Shown: positions 16,975-26,418 of the stretch, one piece after another
Layout of the letters: each line of letters starts with the position of its first letter
How positions within the stretch are numbered: the first letter of the stretch is position 1
Assembly (NCBI RefSeq): GCF_034263275.1
Contig: NZ_CP139559.1
Span: 1 to 64,000 of the forward strand
Length of the DNA: 64,000 nucleotides
Direction of reading: 5' to 3'
DNA from: Mucilaginibacter sp. cycad4
GTDB taxonomy: Bacteria > Bacteroidota > Bacteroidia > Sphingobacteriales > Sphingobacteriaceae
Notes under the pieces: generated by a model
Told to the model about the DNA's origin: nothing
What the model saw: the letters and a program-made list of their open reading frames with translations, nothing else
The model's database searches: none
Made by a program: the position numbers and the translations under genes

Positions 16975-17688
16975 TTAATATACAAAATTTACACCGCCGG
17001 TGCCTCCAGATGTTGTGTATAATTTGAAAAACGTACCATTATTAGGGCTTACTACTCCCCCAAATGTACGGGTTGTCGCTAATGTTACTGTTACAGGACC
17101 AAATGTTGCCATTCCATCTGCAATAATTGATAAGTCTCCATCATTAGTTAAAACTAACATCGTGTTTCTCGGGTTTTTGCTGCCGCATTTGTAATAATAT
17201 GTTTGAGATTCAAATACGGGAGGGCCATTTACCTGATAAAGTACCAAATTCAGATCGTTTTGTGCATCTAATCTCGTTACTTTGTTATTTGTACCACTTG
17301 CCCATAATACTTTGCCCGTATTTTTTACGTAGACAACAAGGTTTCCGTCATTTTGGTTATTAAAAGCGTAGATTCCTGCTTGCCATGATCCTTTAGGAAT
17401 TATTACTGACGAGGCTCCAGCCACTGGAAAACGTGAAATCACTGTATAGTAGCTTGATGGATACGGTGACGAATATGATTTTGAATAAGCACATGAAACA
17501 TCACTGTTTATCGCGATCTTTTTAGCATTTTTGACACTATCGTTAATACGTAAGCTATCGGTTATGGTAGTTTTATTAAGATCTTTAGACTTTGTTTGTT
17601 TGGGTACAACTGTAAAATTGGTGTTGTTATTTTTGCTACAACCTAAGAAAATAAATAGGCAGGTTGTAATTAGAATGATTTTTTTCAT
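16975..17688 (-). CDS. Lipoprotein with a bulb-type (mannose-binding-like) lectin domain
   Basis: A 237-residue exported protein. The lipobox FLGC places the lipidated Cys at 17, followed by a Ser/Thr/Lys-rich linker (18-65). Residues about 85-200 hold three copies of the beta-prism lectin motif QxDxNxVxY: QNDGNLVVY at 112-120, QNDLNLVLY at 143-151 and a degenerate TNDGDLSII at 181-189, with GKVLWASGT between the first two as in bulb-type lectins. Two Cys (66 and 168) could form a disulfide. It is alone on its strand, with a terminator, beside the glycosyltransferase operon. Glycan binding at the cell surface is inferred from the motif, and the third site has probably lost binding. Confidence 0.78.
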   Translation of the reverse strand: MKKIILITTCLFIFLGCSKNNNTNFTVVPKQTKSKDLNKTTITDSLRINDSVKNAKKIAINSDVSCAYSKSYSSPYPSSYYTVISRFPVAGASSVIIPKGSWQAGIYAFNNQNDGNLVVYVKNTGKVLWASGTNNKVTRLDAQNDLNLVLYQVNGPPVFESQTYYYKCGSKNPRNTMLVLTNDGDLSIIADGMATFGPVTVTLATTRTFGGVVSPNNGTFFKLYTTSGGTGGVNFVY

Positions 17689-17788
17689 ACAGATAAGATT
17701 GGGTTATTTGAACTAAGGTTATTAATCTTGTAAAGATATAAATAATATACATGTTGTAATATGCTTTATATGTTATATAAATATTAAA

Positions 17789-18673
17789 TTGAACGGAATA
17801 CCAGATACCAATCAAAGTGACGATTTTCGTGTAATTGCGCGTGCATTAACTATTGTTGAAAATGATCTTAACGGTAGCACCACATTGCTTAAAAGCCTTA
17901 AGTTTGATAAAAGCTGCCCGGTTATTGGCATCACGGGGCCGCCAGGCGCAGGTAAAAGCACCCTGGTAAACGGTATTATTGATATACTTTTAAGAGGTAA
18001 GAAAAAAGTAGCTGTACTGGCCATTGACCCAACATCGCCTTTTAATTTTGGCTCCCTGCTCGGCGATAGGATCAGGATGGCATCACATTTTAATCATCCC
18101 GATGTTTTTATCCGGTCATTAGCCACACGGGGCTCTTTAGGTGGCTTATCAGCAAAAACTATTGAGATGGCCGATGTACTAAAGGCCGCAGGTTTTGATT
18201 ATGTGCTGATTGAAACGGTGGGCGTTGGCCAGTCTGAGGTTGAAATTACCGGCCTTGCCGATATCACCCTGGTTGTATTAGTGCCTGAAGCAGGCGACGA
18301 GATCCAGCACATTAAATCGGGCTTGATGGAAATTGCCGATGCTTTTATTATCAATAAAGCCGATCGGGAAGGGGCAGATGTGTTTGCCAATAACTTAAAA
18401 AAGATCATTGGACATAGCATTGAGGAGCAACCGCCCATATTTAAAACTACGGCATCTCAAAACCAGGGGATAGATAATATAACCGCCTTTATACAACAAT
18501 CCAATTTGAAACAAAACAAGAGGCGTAAATTGCTGCTGACCGAAAAAGTATACAAACTTATTCAGCAAAAAATGATGGCTGGAATAGATAAAAAAAAGCT
18601 TCAGCTTGATATAACTGAAGCTTTGGAGGCTGGAAATTTTAACCTGTATAGTTTTGTGGATACTTATGTATAG
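17789..18673 (+). CDS. meaB: Methylmalonyl-CoA mutase-associated GTPase MeaB
   Basis: MeaB is the G-protein chaperone that protects and loads B12 onto methylmalonyl-CoA mutase. The 294-residue protein has P-loop GITGPPGAGKST (about 47-58), DPTSPFNFGSLLGDR, IETVGVGQSEVEI and the base-recognition NKAD. No ATG exists in frame upstream; the TTG at 17789 is the only sensible start and the reading frame is closed by a stop at 17723. The C-terminal dimerisation region is somewhat short. The mutase genes are not in the window, so this is an isolated copy. Confidence 0.93.
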   Translation: MNGIPDTNQSDDFRVIARALTIVENDLNGSTTLLKSLKFDKSCPVIGITGPPGAGKSTLVNGIIDILLRGKKKVAVLAIDPTSPFNFGSLLGDRIRMASHFNHPDVFIRSLATRGSLGGLSAKTIEMADVLKAAGFDYVLIETVGVGQSEVEITGLADITLVVLVPEAGDEIQHIKSGLMEIADAFIINKADREGADVFANNLKKIIGHSIEEQPPIFKTTASQNQGIDNITAFIQQSNLKQNKRRKLLLTEKVYKLIQQKMMAGIDKKKLQLDITEALEAGNFNLYSFVDTYV

Positions 18674-18742
18674 TTATTTAATAGCTTAATGTAAAGGAAA
18701 TATAGATTGAGCCATTTTGTTTATATAAATTTAATGTGAGTT

Positions 18743-20032
18743 TTAGCTGTTCATAATTTCTTCAATGTGTCCTGCTTCAACCGGAATACTGCCCATTAAA
18801 TCGATGTTGCCATCACTTGTGATAAGGATATTGTTTTCAAGGCGGATACCCAATCCTTCAGCTGCAATGTAAATTCCTGGTTCGCAGGTTAATATATTTC
18901 CTGCCTCAAAAGGTTTATACCTGCTTGCGTAGTCATGAACATCAAGGCCCAGGTGATGCGAGGTGCCATGCATGAAGTATTTTTTGTACAGCGGCGCGTT
19001 TTTATCCTGTTTTTCAACATCATGCTTGTCAAGCAAGCCCAGGCCGACAAGTTCGCTGGTCATGATTTTACCAACTTCGTCCTGGTATTCATTCCATACG
19101 GTGCCTGCAACAATGAGTTTTGTAGCCTCACGCATCACATTTAAAACGGCATTATAAACCTGGCGCTGGCGTTCCGTGAAACGGCCGCTAACCGGTATTG
19201 AACGGGTCATATCGGCATTGTAATTGCCATATTCGGCGCCAAAATCAAGCAGTATTACATCGCCGTTGTTACATACCTGGTTATTATCGTTGTAGTGTAA
19301 CACAATGGCATTGGCGCCCGAAGCAATAATAGGATTATAAGCATGGCCCGTAGCACGCTGCCTGATGAATTCATGAATGATCTCTGCTTCAATTTCATAC
19401 TCGGTTACGCCGGGTTTAGTATATTTTAAAACGCGTACAAAAGCATCATGCGTAATATCACAGGCTTTTTGCGTGAGCTCTATTTCTATATTTGACTTTA
19501 TTACCCTGAGATCGCGTAAAATTGGGGCCGAACGGGTGTAATTATGAAGCGGGTACTTTAATTTAAGGGCTTCATACATGCGGTAATCGCGATATGGAAC
19601 AGTGTGTGCATACCGGTCATTTTCATTAGTATTAATGTAAATATTTTCGCTGTAGTTAATAATGCTATGAAGTATGGTATCATATTCATTCAGCCAAAAA
19701 ATATTTTCAATGCCCGATGCTTCGCGTGCTTCTTCCTTAGTGTATTTGTGACCTTCCCAAATGGCAATATGTTCGTTGGTTTGTCTTAAAAAAAGTACTT
19801 CTTTGTATGCCTTATTAGGACAATCCGGGTACAAAACCAGGATGCTCTGTTCCTGGTCAATGCCTGTTAAGTAAAAAAAATCCGGATTTTGTTTGAACAT
19901 AAATGCCTGATCACCACTGCGCGGGAACTCGTCACTGGCATGAAAAATCGCGATTGAATTGGGTTTTGTTCTTGAAACGAAATTTTTTCTATTATTTGTA
20001 AATAAGCTATTTTTGATCGGCAGATATTTCAT
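18743..20032 (-). CDS. pepP: Xaa-Pro aminopeptidase (aminopeptidase P, M24B)
   Basis: A 429-residue pita-bread metallopeptidase that removes N-terminal residues before proline. An N-terminal domain (1-170) with FYLTGIDQEQSILVLYPD precedes the catalytic domain, where the two-metal ligands are visible: LLDFGAEYGNYNADMTRS (two Asp), MHGTSHHLGLDVHD (His), TCEPGIY (Glu) and GLGIRLENN (Glu). All ligands are present, so it should be active. Single gene, divergent from the OmpA-like gene. No signal peptide, thus cytoplasmic. Confidence 0.93.
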   Translation of the reverse strand: MKYLPIKNSLFTNNRKNFVSRTKPNSIAIFHASDEFPRSGDQAFMFKQNPDFFYLTGIDQEQSILVLYPDCPNKAYKEVLFLRQTNEHIAIWEGHKYTKEEAREASGIENIFWLNEYDTILHSIINYSENIYINTNENDRYAHTVPYRDYRMYEALKLKYPLHNYTRSAPILRDLRVIKSNIEIELTQKACDITHDAFVRVLKYTKPGVTEYEIEAEIIHEFIRQRATGHAYNPIIASGANAIVLHYNDNNQVCNNGDVILLDFGAEYGNYNADMTRSIPVSGRFTERQRQVYNAVLNVMREATKLIVAGTVWNEYQDEVGKIMTSELVGLGLLDKHDVEKQDKNAPLYKKYFMHGTSHHLGLDVHDYASRYKPFEAGNILTCEPGIYIAAEGLGIRLENNILITSDGNIDLMGSIPVEAGHIEEIMNS

Positions 20033-20181
20033 ATTTATCGGTTGAATATTTTATTAAATCATTTTTTTTTAGTTATTTGTGTAACTATTACAATTTTTGG
20101 AACAATGTTTGGTCATGGATTCAAACATAATTACTAAATTTGAAAAAAAATCACAATTAAAATCGTTTAATCTTAAAAACT

Positions 20182-21519
20182 ATGAATTATTCTACATTAA
20201 AGAAAACAGTCGCATTGTCATTTGCTTCTTTGATGGTTGCAGGTTTGGCTAACGCGCAAACCGATTCAACCAAAACAACGGCAACTACAACGTCATCTGA
20301 AACCTCAACCGCTAAGGTATTTGGTGGTTTAGGCCAGTACAGGAAATTTAGCATCGGTATCAATGGTGGTGTTACATCTGAAGCAATTGCTACAGCCGGT
20401 CGTAACAATGATTTCCCTAACAAGAAATTGGCTCTGGGTTATGGGATCTACTTAAAAGAGCAATTGGCGCATTCTTTTGCATTGCAATTAGATGTTACAG
20501 GCGGTAATGTTAAAGGTGAAAACCCAACTGCAACTGATGCCTATTCTAAATATGATACCAGATTTTGGCAAGCAAGTTTGAGTGCAGTTGTTAACGTTGC
20601 TACTATCGACTTCATCCGTCGTAAAAATTCAGTTAACTTCTATCTTAAAGCAGGCGGTGGTTTAGCTTTGTATGATCCAAAACTTGGTACTAATGGAGAT
20701 CACTTCAAAAATCCTGGTACTGATGGCAGCCACTACGTTAAAGAGTTTGTTGTACCTGTTGGTGCTGGTGTTAAATTCCGTTTAAGTGATGCGGTAGCCC
20801 TGGATTTAGGTTATACCCAAACTTATGTTGACGCGGATAATTTTGATGGTCGTAACTATGTATATCCAACTAAAGACCACTACTCATACGCTTACGCTGG
20901 TTTAGCCTTCACTTTAGGTTCAAAATCAAAACCAGTATTAGAGTGGGTTAACCCGGTTGCTATGATGTATGACGAACTGTATGACGCAGCTTTACGTCAG
21001 GAAGTAGAAGCTTTAAAAGGCCGTGTTGCTAACGTTGAAACTGCAGTTAACGACCTGAAAAAAGATTCTGACGGTGACGGTGTTGCTGATCAGTTTGACA
21101 AATGCCCAGGTACTGCTGCTGGCAGCGTAGTTGATGGTTCTGGTTGCGTTATCGTATTCCCTAAACCTGATTCAACTGTTGCTCCGGTTGCTACTGCTTA
21201 CTCAAACATCCAGTTTGAATTTGACAGCTCAGTATTACGTACTTCATCTTACCCAGTATTAGATGCTACTTCAGCTGATTTACGTTCATCTGGTTCAGCT
21301 GTTGAAGTTGATGGTTTCGCTTCATCTGAAGGTACTGCTGCCCACAACTTATCATTATCTAAAGACCGTGCTAACTCAGTAAAAACTTACTTGGTTAACT
21401 CAGGTGTTGATGCTAAGAAAGTTAAAGTAAAAGGTTACGGTGAAACTAACCCAATTGCCGACAACTCAACTGAAGAAGGCCGCGTACTTAACCGTCGTGT
21501 TCAATTCAAAAAGAAATAA
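20182..21519 (+). CDS. OmpA-family outer membrane protein with thrombospondin type-3 repeat
   Basis: A 445-residue outer membrane protein. The signal peptide ends ANA at 25; a Ser/Thr-rich linker leads to a beta-barrel (about 45-255); a short coiled segment and a calcium-binding type-3 repeat with DSDGDGVADQFDKCPG at about 295-310 follow; the last 110 residues are an OmpA/MotB peptidoglycan-binding domain (FEFDSSVLR, DGFASSEGTAAHNLSLSKDR, NRRVQF). It links outer membrane and cell wall. Codon use is strongly biased to a few codons, as in highly expressed genes. A TAAATTTG -7 box at 20135-20142 and a good terminator bracket it as a single-gene unit. Confidence 0.93.
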   Translation: MNYSTLKKTVALSFASLMVAGLANAQTDSTKTTATTTSSETSTAKVFGGLGQYRKFSIGINGGVTSEAIATAGRNNDFPNKKLALGYGIYLKEQLAHSFALQLDVTGGNVKGENPTATDAYSKYDTRFWQASLSAVVNVATIDFIRRKNSVNFYLKAGGGLALYDPKLGTNGDHFKNPGTDGSHYVKEFVVPVGAGVKFRLSDAVALDLGYTQTYVDADNFDGRNYVYPTKDHYSYAYAGLAFTLGSKSKPVLEWVNPVAMMYDELYDAALRQEVEALKGRVANVETAVNDLKKDSDGDGVADQFDKCPGTAAGSVVDGSGCVIVFPKPDSTVAPVATAYSNIQFEFDSSVLRTSSYPVLDATSADLRSSGSAVEVDGFASSEGTAAHNLSLSKDRANSVKTYLVNSGVDAKKVKVKGYGETNPIADNSTEEGRVLNRRVQFKKK

Positions 21520-21541
21520 TATCTGATTAAATATTATTTGC

Positions 21542-21576
21542 GAAGGCTCCGGATAACCCGGAGCCTTCTTTGTTTT
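21542..21576 (+). terminator. Terminator of the OmpA-like gene
   Basis: Perfect stem AAGGCTCCGG / CCGGAGCCTT with loop ATAAC, followed by CTTTGTTTT. Begins 23 bases after the stop. Confidence 0.93.
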
Positions 21577-21656
21577 ATAGGTTTATAGAGTTTAATAGCC
21601 ATCCTTATATAATAGCTATGGGTTTACAGAGGCAAAATTTTATGTAAGTTTGTGTA

Positions 21657-21800
21657 ATGTATTTCTTCAGGAAAAAAGACCCAAACAGGCCCGATAATTT
21701 TAATTTGAGGGTAATGCATTTTATTAATGCATTGGCCATTATCATGTTTCTGGCCGGGATTATCTGGAAACTGGTACAAGTGTTTATACTAAAAAAATGA
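21657..21800 (+). CDS. Small single-pass membrane protein (47 residues) coupled to ridA
   Basis: A short open frame, ATG at 21657 to TGA at 21798-21800. The product has a charged N-terminus (MYFFRKKDPNRPDNFNLR), one hydrophobic helix (residues about 22-43, FINALAIIMFLAGIIWKLVQ) and ends LKK. Its stop overlaps the ridA start (ATGA), a sign of a real, coupled gene. A perfect -7 box TAAGTTTG ends only five bases before its ATG, so the message would have almost no leader. I do not recognise a family with certainty; similar tiny proteins exist in other Bacteroidota. Confidence 0.7.
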   Translation: MYFFRKKDPNRPDNFNLRVMHFINALAIIMFLAGIIWKLVQVFILKK

Positions 21801-22174
21801 AAACAATCATCAATACCAACAATGCACCTGCCCCTATAGGGCCATATAGCCAGGCTACTTTAGCCGGTGGTTTTTTATTTGTTTCGGGCCAGATTCCTAT
21901 CGACCCGCTAAGCGGCGAGATCATTAGCAGCGATATCAAAGCTGAAACTACACAGGTAATGGAAAATATTAAAGCCATTTTAACGGAGGCAGGTTTAGCG
22001 TTTGACAACATTGTTAAAACAAGCATCTTTTTAACCGACCTGCAAAACTTTGCGCAGGTTAACGAGGTTTACGGCACTTATTTTACTGCCGATTTTCCGG
22101 CCCGCGAAACCATCCAGGTATCCGCTTTACCAAAAGGCGTAAATGTTGAGATCTCGGTTATTGCAGTTAAGTAA
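21797..22174 (+). CDS. ridA: RidA family reactive imine/enamine deaminase
   Basis: RidA hydrolyses reactive enamine/imine intermediates released by PLP enzymes, sparing them from damage. The 125-residue protein has the family blocks APAPIGPYSQATLAGGFLFV, SGQIPIDPLSGEI, VKTSIFLTDLQNFAQVNEVY, FPARETIQVSALPKGVNVEI with the key Arg and the late Glu. Full length and normal. It overlaps the 47-residue membrane protein by four bases. Confidence 0.95.
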   Translation: MKTIINTNNAPAPIGPYSQATLAGGFLFVSGQIPIDPLSGEIISSDIKAETTQVMENIKAILTEAGLAFDNIVKTSIFLTDLQNFAQVNEVYGTYFTADFPARETIQVSALPKGVNVEISVIAVK

Positions 22175-22590
22175 TACTTTTGATTTCGGGATTCGATTTC
22201 GGATTTTTTTCTGAACCGGGATTTATAGGATTTAAGGATTTATTGGATTTTTTCGGCATTCTGTCAATTTTTAAATTCTGTAAGTTCTGATTCGGACAAA
22301 TGCGTTAGGGATAGGAGCGGATATCGTCCGCCGGCTGGCGGACAAGGCTTGCAGGCGTATGAGCGGATAGCCCTGCCGCAGGCAACGCCCTGGTTCGGTT
22401 AGCAGTTGCGGGTGGGCAGTTCGCAGTTGCCTGATGTAGATTTTTTATCTGACCCTGATTTTTTTGGATTAAAGAATCAGAAAAACGGTAAGCAAATTCA
22501 TAAATTTCAGTAATTCGTTTAATTCGGTTCCGACAAAATCCTGTTAATTCCTAAATTCAGTAATTTCAGATTCAGACAATATCTTAATCA
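22175..22590. repeat. Intergenic repeat array before recG
   Basis: No coding sequence. It holds two copies of an AT-rich element that begins TCTGAACC or TCTGACCC and ends CTGATTCGGACA or CAGATTCAGACA (22210-22298 and 22448-22578), a copy of the GC-rich GGGCGTT element between them (22302-22390), and a GCAGTTGC-type short tandem at about 22398-22432. Confidence 0.75.
22302..22390 (-). repeat. GGGCGTT...CTAACGC structured element, copy 1
   Basis: Reverse-oriented copy of an approximately 80-105 base GC-rich element. On this strand it starts GCGTTAGGG, contains TAGGAGCGGATA, TTGCAGGCGTAT and AGCGGATAGCCC, and ends GGCAACGCCC. Blocks match the copies at 45223 and 47468. Confidence 0.8.
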
Positions 22591-24690
22591 ATGGATCCTT
22601 TTCAAACGCCGCTTGTATATTTAAAAGGTGTAGGCCAGTCAAGGGCCGAAGTTTTGAAAAAGGAGCTCGAGCTGCATACTTTTGAGCATCTGCTGCGCCA
22701 TTTCCCGTTTAGGTATATTGACCGCACCCGCTTTTACAAGGTAAGAGAAATACGGGAAGAGCTGCCTTATGTACAGGTGCTTGCCCGGGTTATCAACAAA
22801 GAAATTGTCGGTGAAAAACAATCCCGCCGCCTGGTGGTAAAGGCTAAAGACGACACAGGGATTATTGAACTGGTGTGGTTTAAGGGGGTTAACTGGATAG
22901 AGAAGACCATAATACCAGGTAAGGTTTACATACTGTTTGGCAAGCCCGGCTTCTTTAATATGTTGCCCCAGATGGCGCATCCCGAAATGGAATTATACAT
23001 GCCGGGCGCTCAAAAGCAGGGTAACCTATCCTTGCAGCCTGTTTACAACTCGACAGAAAAGCTTAAGCAGTTTTCACTGGACAGCAAAGGGATCCAAAAG
23101 CTTACCGCAGTATTGCTCGATCTGCATGCGAAGGACATTCGCGAAAACCTGCCTTTATATATTATAAACCAGTTTAAACTCCTTAACCGGGCCGAGGCTT
23201 ACCGTAATATTCACTTCCCGGGGGATACTACTTTACTTAATGAAGCATTGCTCCGTTTAAAGTTTGAGGAGTTGTTCCTTCTTCAACTTAAATTACTTAA
23301 AAATAAGTTGCTTCATACACAAAAGTTTAAAGGGAATGTGTTTGATAAAGTAGGACATTATTTTAATGAATTTTATCATAACAAACTACCTTTTACTTTA
23401 ACCGATCCGCAGAAGCGGGTGCTGAAGGAGATTAGGCAAGATACCCAGCGGGGCATACAAATGAACCGTCTGCTACAGGGTGATGTGGGCAGCGGTAAAA
23501 CCGTAGTAGCGCTGATGAGTATGCTGATAGCTATTGATAACGGTTTTCAAACCTGTATCATGGCGCCTACTGAGATCCTGGCCAACCAGCATTATCAAAC
23601 TATTAAAAGCCTGGTAGGCGATGATTTTATTGAAGTAGCCTTATTAACCGGTTCAACCAGGCAAAAAGATCGTAAGGTATTGCATCAAAAGCTTGAAGAA
23701 GGTACGCTTAAAATATTAGTTGGTACCCATGCCCTTATTGAAGATAAAGTACAGTTTAAAAACCTGGGTTTTGTGGTAATTGACGAGCAGCACCGCTTTG
23801 GGGTTGAGCAGCGGGCCAAACTTTGGCGAAAAAATGCTGTTCCGCCGCATATATTGGTGATGACGGCTACACCTATCCCCCGTACGCTTGCTATGACATT
23901 ATATGGCGACCTGGATGTGTCAGTGATTGACCAGCTGCCGGCCGGCCGTAAACCTATTCAAACTGTTCATTTTTTTGAGAACCAGCGTTTACGGATGTTT
24001 GGTTTTATGAAACGGGAGATAGCATTAGGCAGGCAGATCTACGTAGTATATCCGCTGATCCAGGAAAGTGAAAAGCTCGACCTTAAAAATCTGCAGGACG
24101 GTATCGAAGCCATGTCGCGCGAGTTTCCGCTGCCTGATTACCGGCTTAGTATCGTTCACGGTAAAATGAAGCCGGCCGAAAAAGATTTTGAAATGCAGCG
24201 TTTTATTAAAGGTGAAACGCAGATTATGGTGGCTACTACCGTAATAGAAGTGGGGGTGAATGTACCCAACGCCTCTGTTATGATCATTGAAAATGCCGAG
24301 CGTTTTGGCCTGTCGCAATTGCACCAGCTAAGGGGTAGGGTTGGGCGCGGGGCTGAACAGTCCTATTGTATTTTGATGAGCAGCCACAAATTAAGCCACG
24401 ATGGCAAGATCAGGTTGGATACCATGGTAAAAACCAATAACGGCTTTGAAATTTCGGAGATAGACCTGCAGCTGCGGGGACCGGGCAATATTGAAGGTAC
24501 CCAGCAAAGCGGCATAGTTGATCTGAAACTGGCCAACCTGGCCACCGATCAGGAACTGCTTTTTAAAGTACGCAAATGCGTTGAAACTATATTTGAAAAA
24601 GACCCTCAACTGGCCCATCCCGAAAACCAGGTACTGCATCATGCTTTTGAAACTAAAAGCGCGGGGTTGAGTTGGGATAAGATATCGTAG
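22591..24690 (+). CDS. recG: ATP-dependent DNA helicase RecG
   Basis: RecG remodels stalled replication forks and branch-migrates Holliday junctions. The 699-residue protein has the wedge/OB domain (FRYIDRTRFYKVREI and VVKAKDDTGIIELVWFKG), helicase motif I LLQGDVGSGKTVVALM, DEQHRFGVEQRAKL (motif II as DEQH), VMTATPIPRTLAMTLYGDLD (motif III), and the C-terminal motifs TTVIEVGVNVPNASVM and QLRGRVGRG. Length is normal. Single gene; the RNA polymerase omega or spoT neighbours seen in enteric bacteria are absent. Confidence 0.97.
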   Translation: MDPFQTPLVYLKGVGQSRAEVLKKELELHTFEHLLRHFPFRYIDRTRFYKVREIREELPYVQVLARVINKEIVGEKQSRRLVVKAKDDTGIIELVWFKGVNWIEKTIIPGKVYILFGKPGFFNMLPQMAHPEMELYMPGAQKQGNLSLQPVYNSTEKLKQFSLDSKGIQKLTAVLLDLHAKDIRENLPLYIINQFKLLNRAEAYRNIHFPGDTTLLNEALLRLKFEELFLLQLKLLKNKLLHTQKFKGNVFDKVGHYFNEFYHNKLPFTLTDPQKRVLKEIRQDTQRGIQMNRLLQGDVGSGKTVVALMSMLIAIDNGFQTCIMAPTEILANQHYQTIKSLVGDDFIEVALLTGSTRQKDRKVLHQKLEEGTLKILVGTHALIEDKVQFKNLGFVVIDEQHRFGVEQRAKLWRKNAVPPHILVMTATPIPRTLAMTLYGDLDVSVIDQLPAGRKPIQTVHFFENQRLRMFGFMKREIALGRQIYVVYPLIQESEKLDLKNLQDGIEAMSREFPLPDYRLSIVHGKMKPAEKDFEMQRFIKGETQIMVATTVIEVGVNVPNASVMIIENAERFGLSQLHQLRGRVGRGAEQSYCILMSSHKLSHDGKIRLDTMVKTNNGFEISEIDLQLRGPGNIEGTQQSGIVDLKLANLATDQELLFKVRKCVETIFEKDPQLAHPENQVLHHAFETKSAGLSWDKIS

Positions 24691-24711
24691 GAGAAGCACT
24701 CGCAAAAAAGG

Positions 24712-24743
24712 CGTCATGGTTTCGTCTTATAATGACGTTTTTT
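24712..24743 (+). terminator. Possible terminator of recG
   Basis: CGTCAT and ATGACG arms around a 15-base loop, preceded by a run of A and followed by TTTTTT. The arms resemble the ends of the GTCATTGCGAG palindromes. Confidence 0.5.
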
Positions 24744-24870
24744 AGCTATGCAGTTTGGTTACGTTGTTTTTAGAACAGGATCACAGCTAATTTCTTCAAT
24801 TATACGCCCGCTCCCCTTTCTCTTTTACCACTCAAATAGTACATTTGTTAAAACTGATCTTGCTATTTAT

Positions 24871-26250
24871 ATGAAGAAATTTACCCTCCTATTTTCTGCC
24901 GCGTTGCTGTGCACACAAGTTAAAGCACAGGACTCATTAACTATCCGCAAAATGTACGACGAAGCATTGGTAAACGGCCAGTGTTATGAAAACCTCCACT
25001 ACCTGTGTAAAAATATAGGCCAGCGCCTTAGTGGCTCCGCCAATGCTCAAAAGGCTGTCGACTGGAGCAAAAAGCTAATGGATGGCTATGGTTTCGACAA
25101 AGTTTACCTGCAGGAAGTGATGGTGCCGCATTGGGTACGCGGAGCAAAAGAGGAGGCTGCTATTATTGATGGCAAAACCCACATTCCCGTACCAATTGTT
25201 GCCTTAGGTATGTCGATAGCAACACCTAAAGCTGGTATTACTGCCAACGTTATAGAAGTTAAAAGTATTAAGGAGCTTGAAGGCCTTGGCGAGAGTGTGG
25301 TGAAAGGAAAGATCGTTTTTTTTAACCGCGCATTCGATCCGCGTTTTATTGAAACAGGTATGGCTTACGGTACCGCCGGCGATCAGCGTTTTATGGGCCC
25401 GGCTGTAGCCGCGAAACTTGGTGCAGCCGGTGTAATAGTACGTTCGCTTACTGAAATCATTGATGATTACCCGCATACAGGCGCTACGCTTGCTGCCCCG
25501 GGCAGTAAAATGATCCCGGCTGCGGCTATATCAACCAAAGCGGCCAATAAGCTGAGCGCCATGCTTAAAATGAGGAAATTCCCGGCGGCTAAGTTTTACT
25601 TTAAACAAAACTGTGAGTTATTGCCCGATGTGAAATCGTACAACGTTATAGGCGAGATCACCGGTTCTGAAAACCCTAATAAATTTATTACTGTTGGTGG
25701 ACACCTTGACTCGTGGGATTTGGCCGAAGGTGCTCATGATGATGGTACCGGTGTAATGCAGTCGGTTGAAGTACTGCGTATTTTTAAGGCAGTTGGCTAT
25801 AAACCTAAAAATTCGGTACGTGCTGTGTTTTTCATGAACGAGGAGAATGGTCATAAAGGTGGCACCAAATATGCCGAGTTAGCCGCCCAAAACAAAGAAC
25901 AGCACATTGCGGCTATTGAAACCGACGAAGGCGGCTTTACCCCCCGCGGTTTCAGCTTTGCGGATGTATCAAAAGATTTTATCAAAAAAGTGAATGATAA
26001 TTTCAAATCAATCCTGGAGCCGTATGATGTTGACAAGTTAACCATCGGAGGAGCAGGTACCGATATTGAACCGATGAAAGAAACGGTACCCGGAGTAGTG
26101 CTTATTGGCTTCCGCCCGGATTCGCAAAGATATTTTGACCTGCACCATACCGCTAAAGATGTTTTTGAAAACGTGAACAAACGTGAGCTTGAGCTTGGTG
26201 CAGCCGGCATGGCAGCATTTATTTATCTGATTGATCAGCATGGGCTTTAA
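24871..26250 (+). CDS. Secreted M28 family aminopeptidase
   Basis: A 459-residue exported zinc peptidase. The ATG at 24871 begins a clean signal peptide (MKKFTLLFSAALLCTQVKAQ); the longer frame from 24748 would bury it. A protease-associated-like region lies in the first half, and the M28 metal ligands follow: GGHLDSWDLAEGAHDDGTG (His, Asp), MNEENG (catalytic Glu then Glu), ETDEGGF (Asp) and DLHHTAKD (His). All ligands are present. Likely a periplasmic or outer-membrane-associated aminopeptidase or carboxypeptidase used in peptide scavenging. Confidence 0.92.
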   Translation: MKKFTLLFSAALLCTQVKAQDSLTIRKMYDEALVNGQCYENLHYLCKNIGQRLSGSANAQKAVDWSKKLMDGYGFDKVYLQEVMVPHWVRGAKEEAAIIDGKTHIPVPIVALGMSIATPKAGITANVIEVKSIKELEGLGESVVKGKIVFFNRAFDPRFIETGMAYGTAGDQRFMGPAVAAKLGAAGVIVRSLTEIIDDYPHTGATLAAPGSKMIPAAAISTKAANKLSAMLKMRKFPAAKFYFKQNCELLPDVKSYNVIGEITGSENPNKFITVGGHLDSWDLAEGAHDDGTGVMQSVEVLRIFKAVGYKPKNSVRAVFFMNEENGHKGGTKYAELAAQNKEQHIAAIETDEGGFTPRGFSFADVSKDFIKKVNDNFKSILEPYDVDKLTIGGAGTDIEPMKETVPGVVLIGFRPDSQRYFDLHHTAKDVFENVNKRELELGAAGMAAFIYLIDQHGL

Positions 26251-26303
26251 TCGTGATTTTTAGGATTAAAGGATGACTATGATACTCAGTTACCGTCGAA
26301 TCC

Positions 26304-26336
26304 AGACATACGAAGTTTTTAAAACTTCGTATGTCT
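26304..26336. repeat. Perfect palindrome GACATACGAAG
   Basis: Sixteen-base perfect arms (starting AGACATACGAAGTTTT) around one T. It lies between the peptidase and MFS genes, and can fold in either transcript. Confidence 0.85.
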
Positions 26337-26418
26337 TCGTCTCACGGCAATCTTCTAATCCTATTAATCAAGGTTCTTTTTTTACTACCTTTGCGGCACA
26401 TCATAAAAAACTATACAA

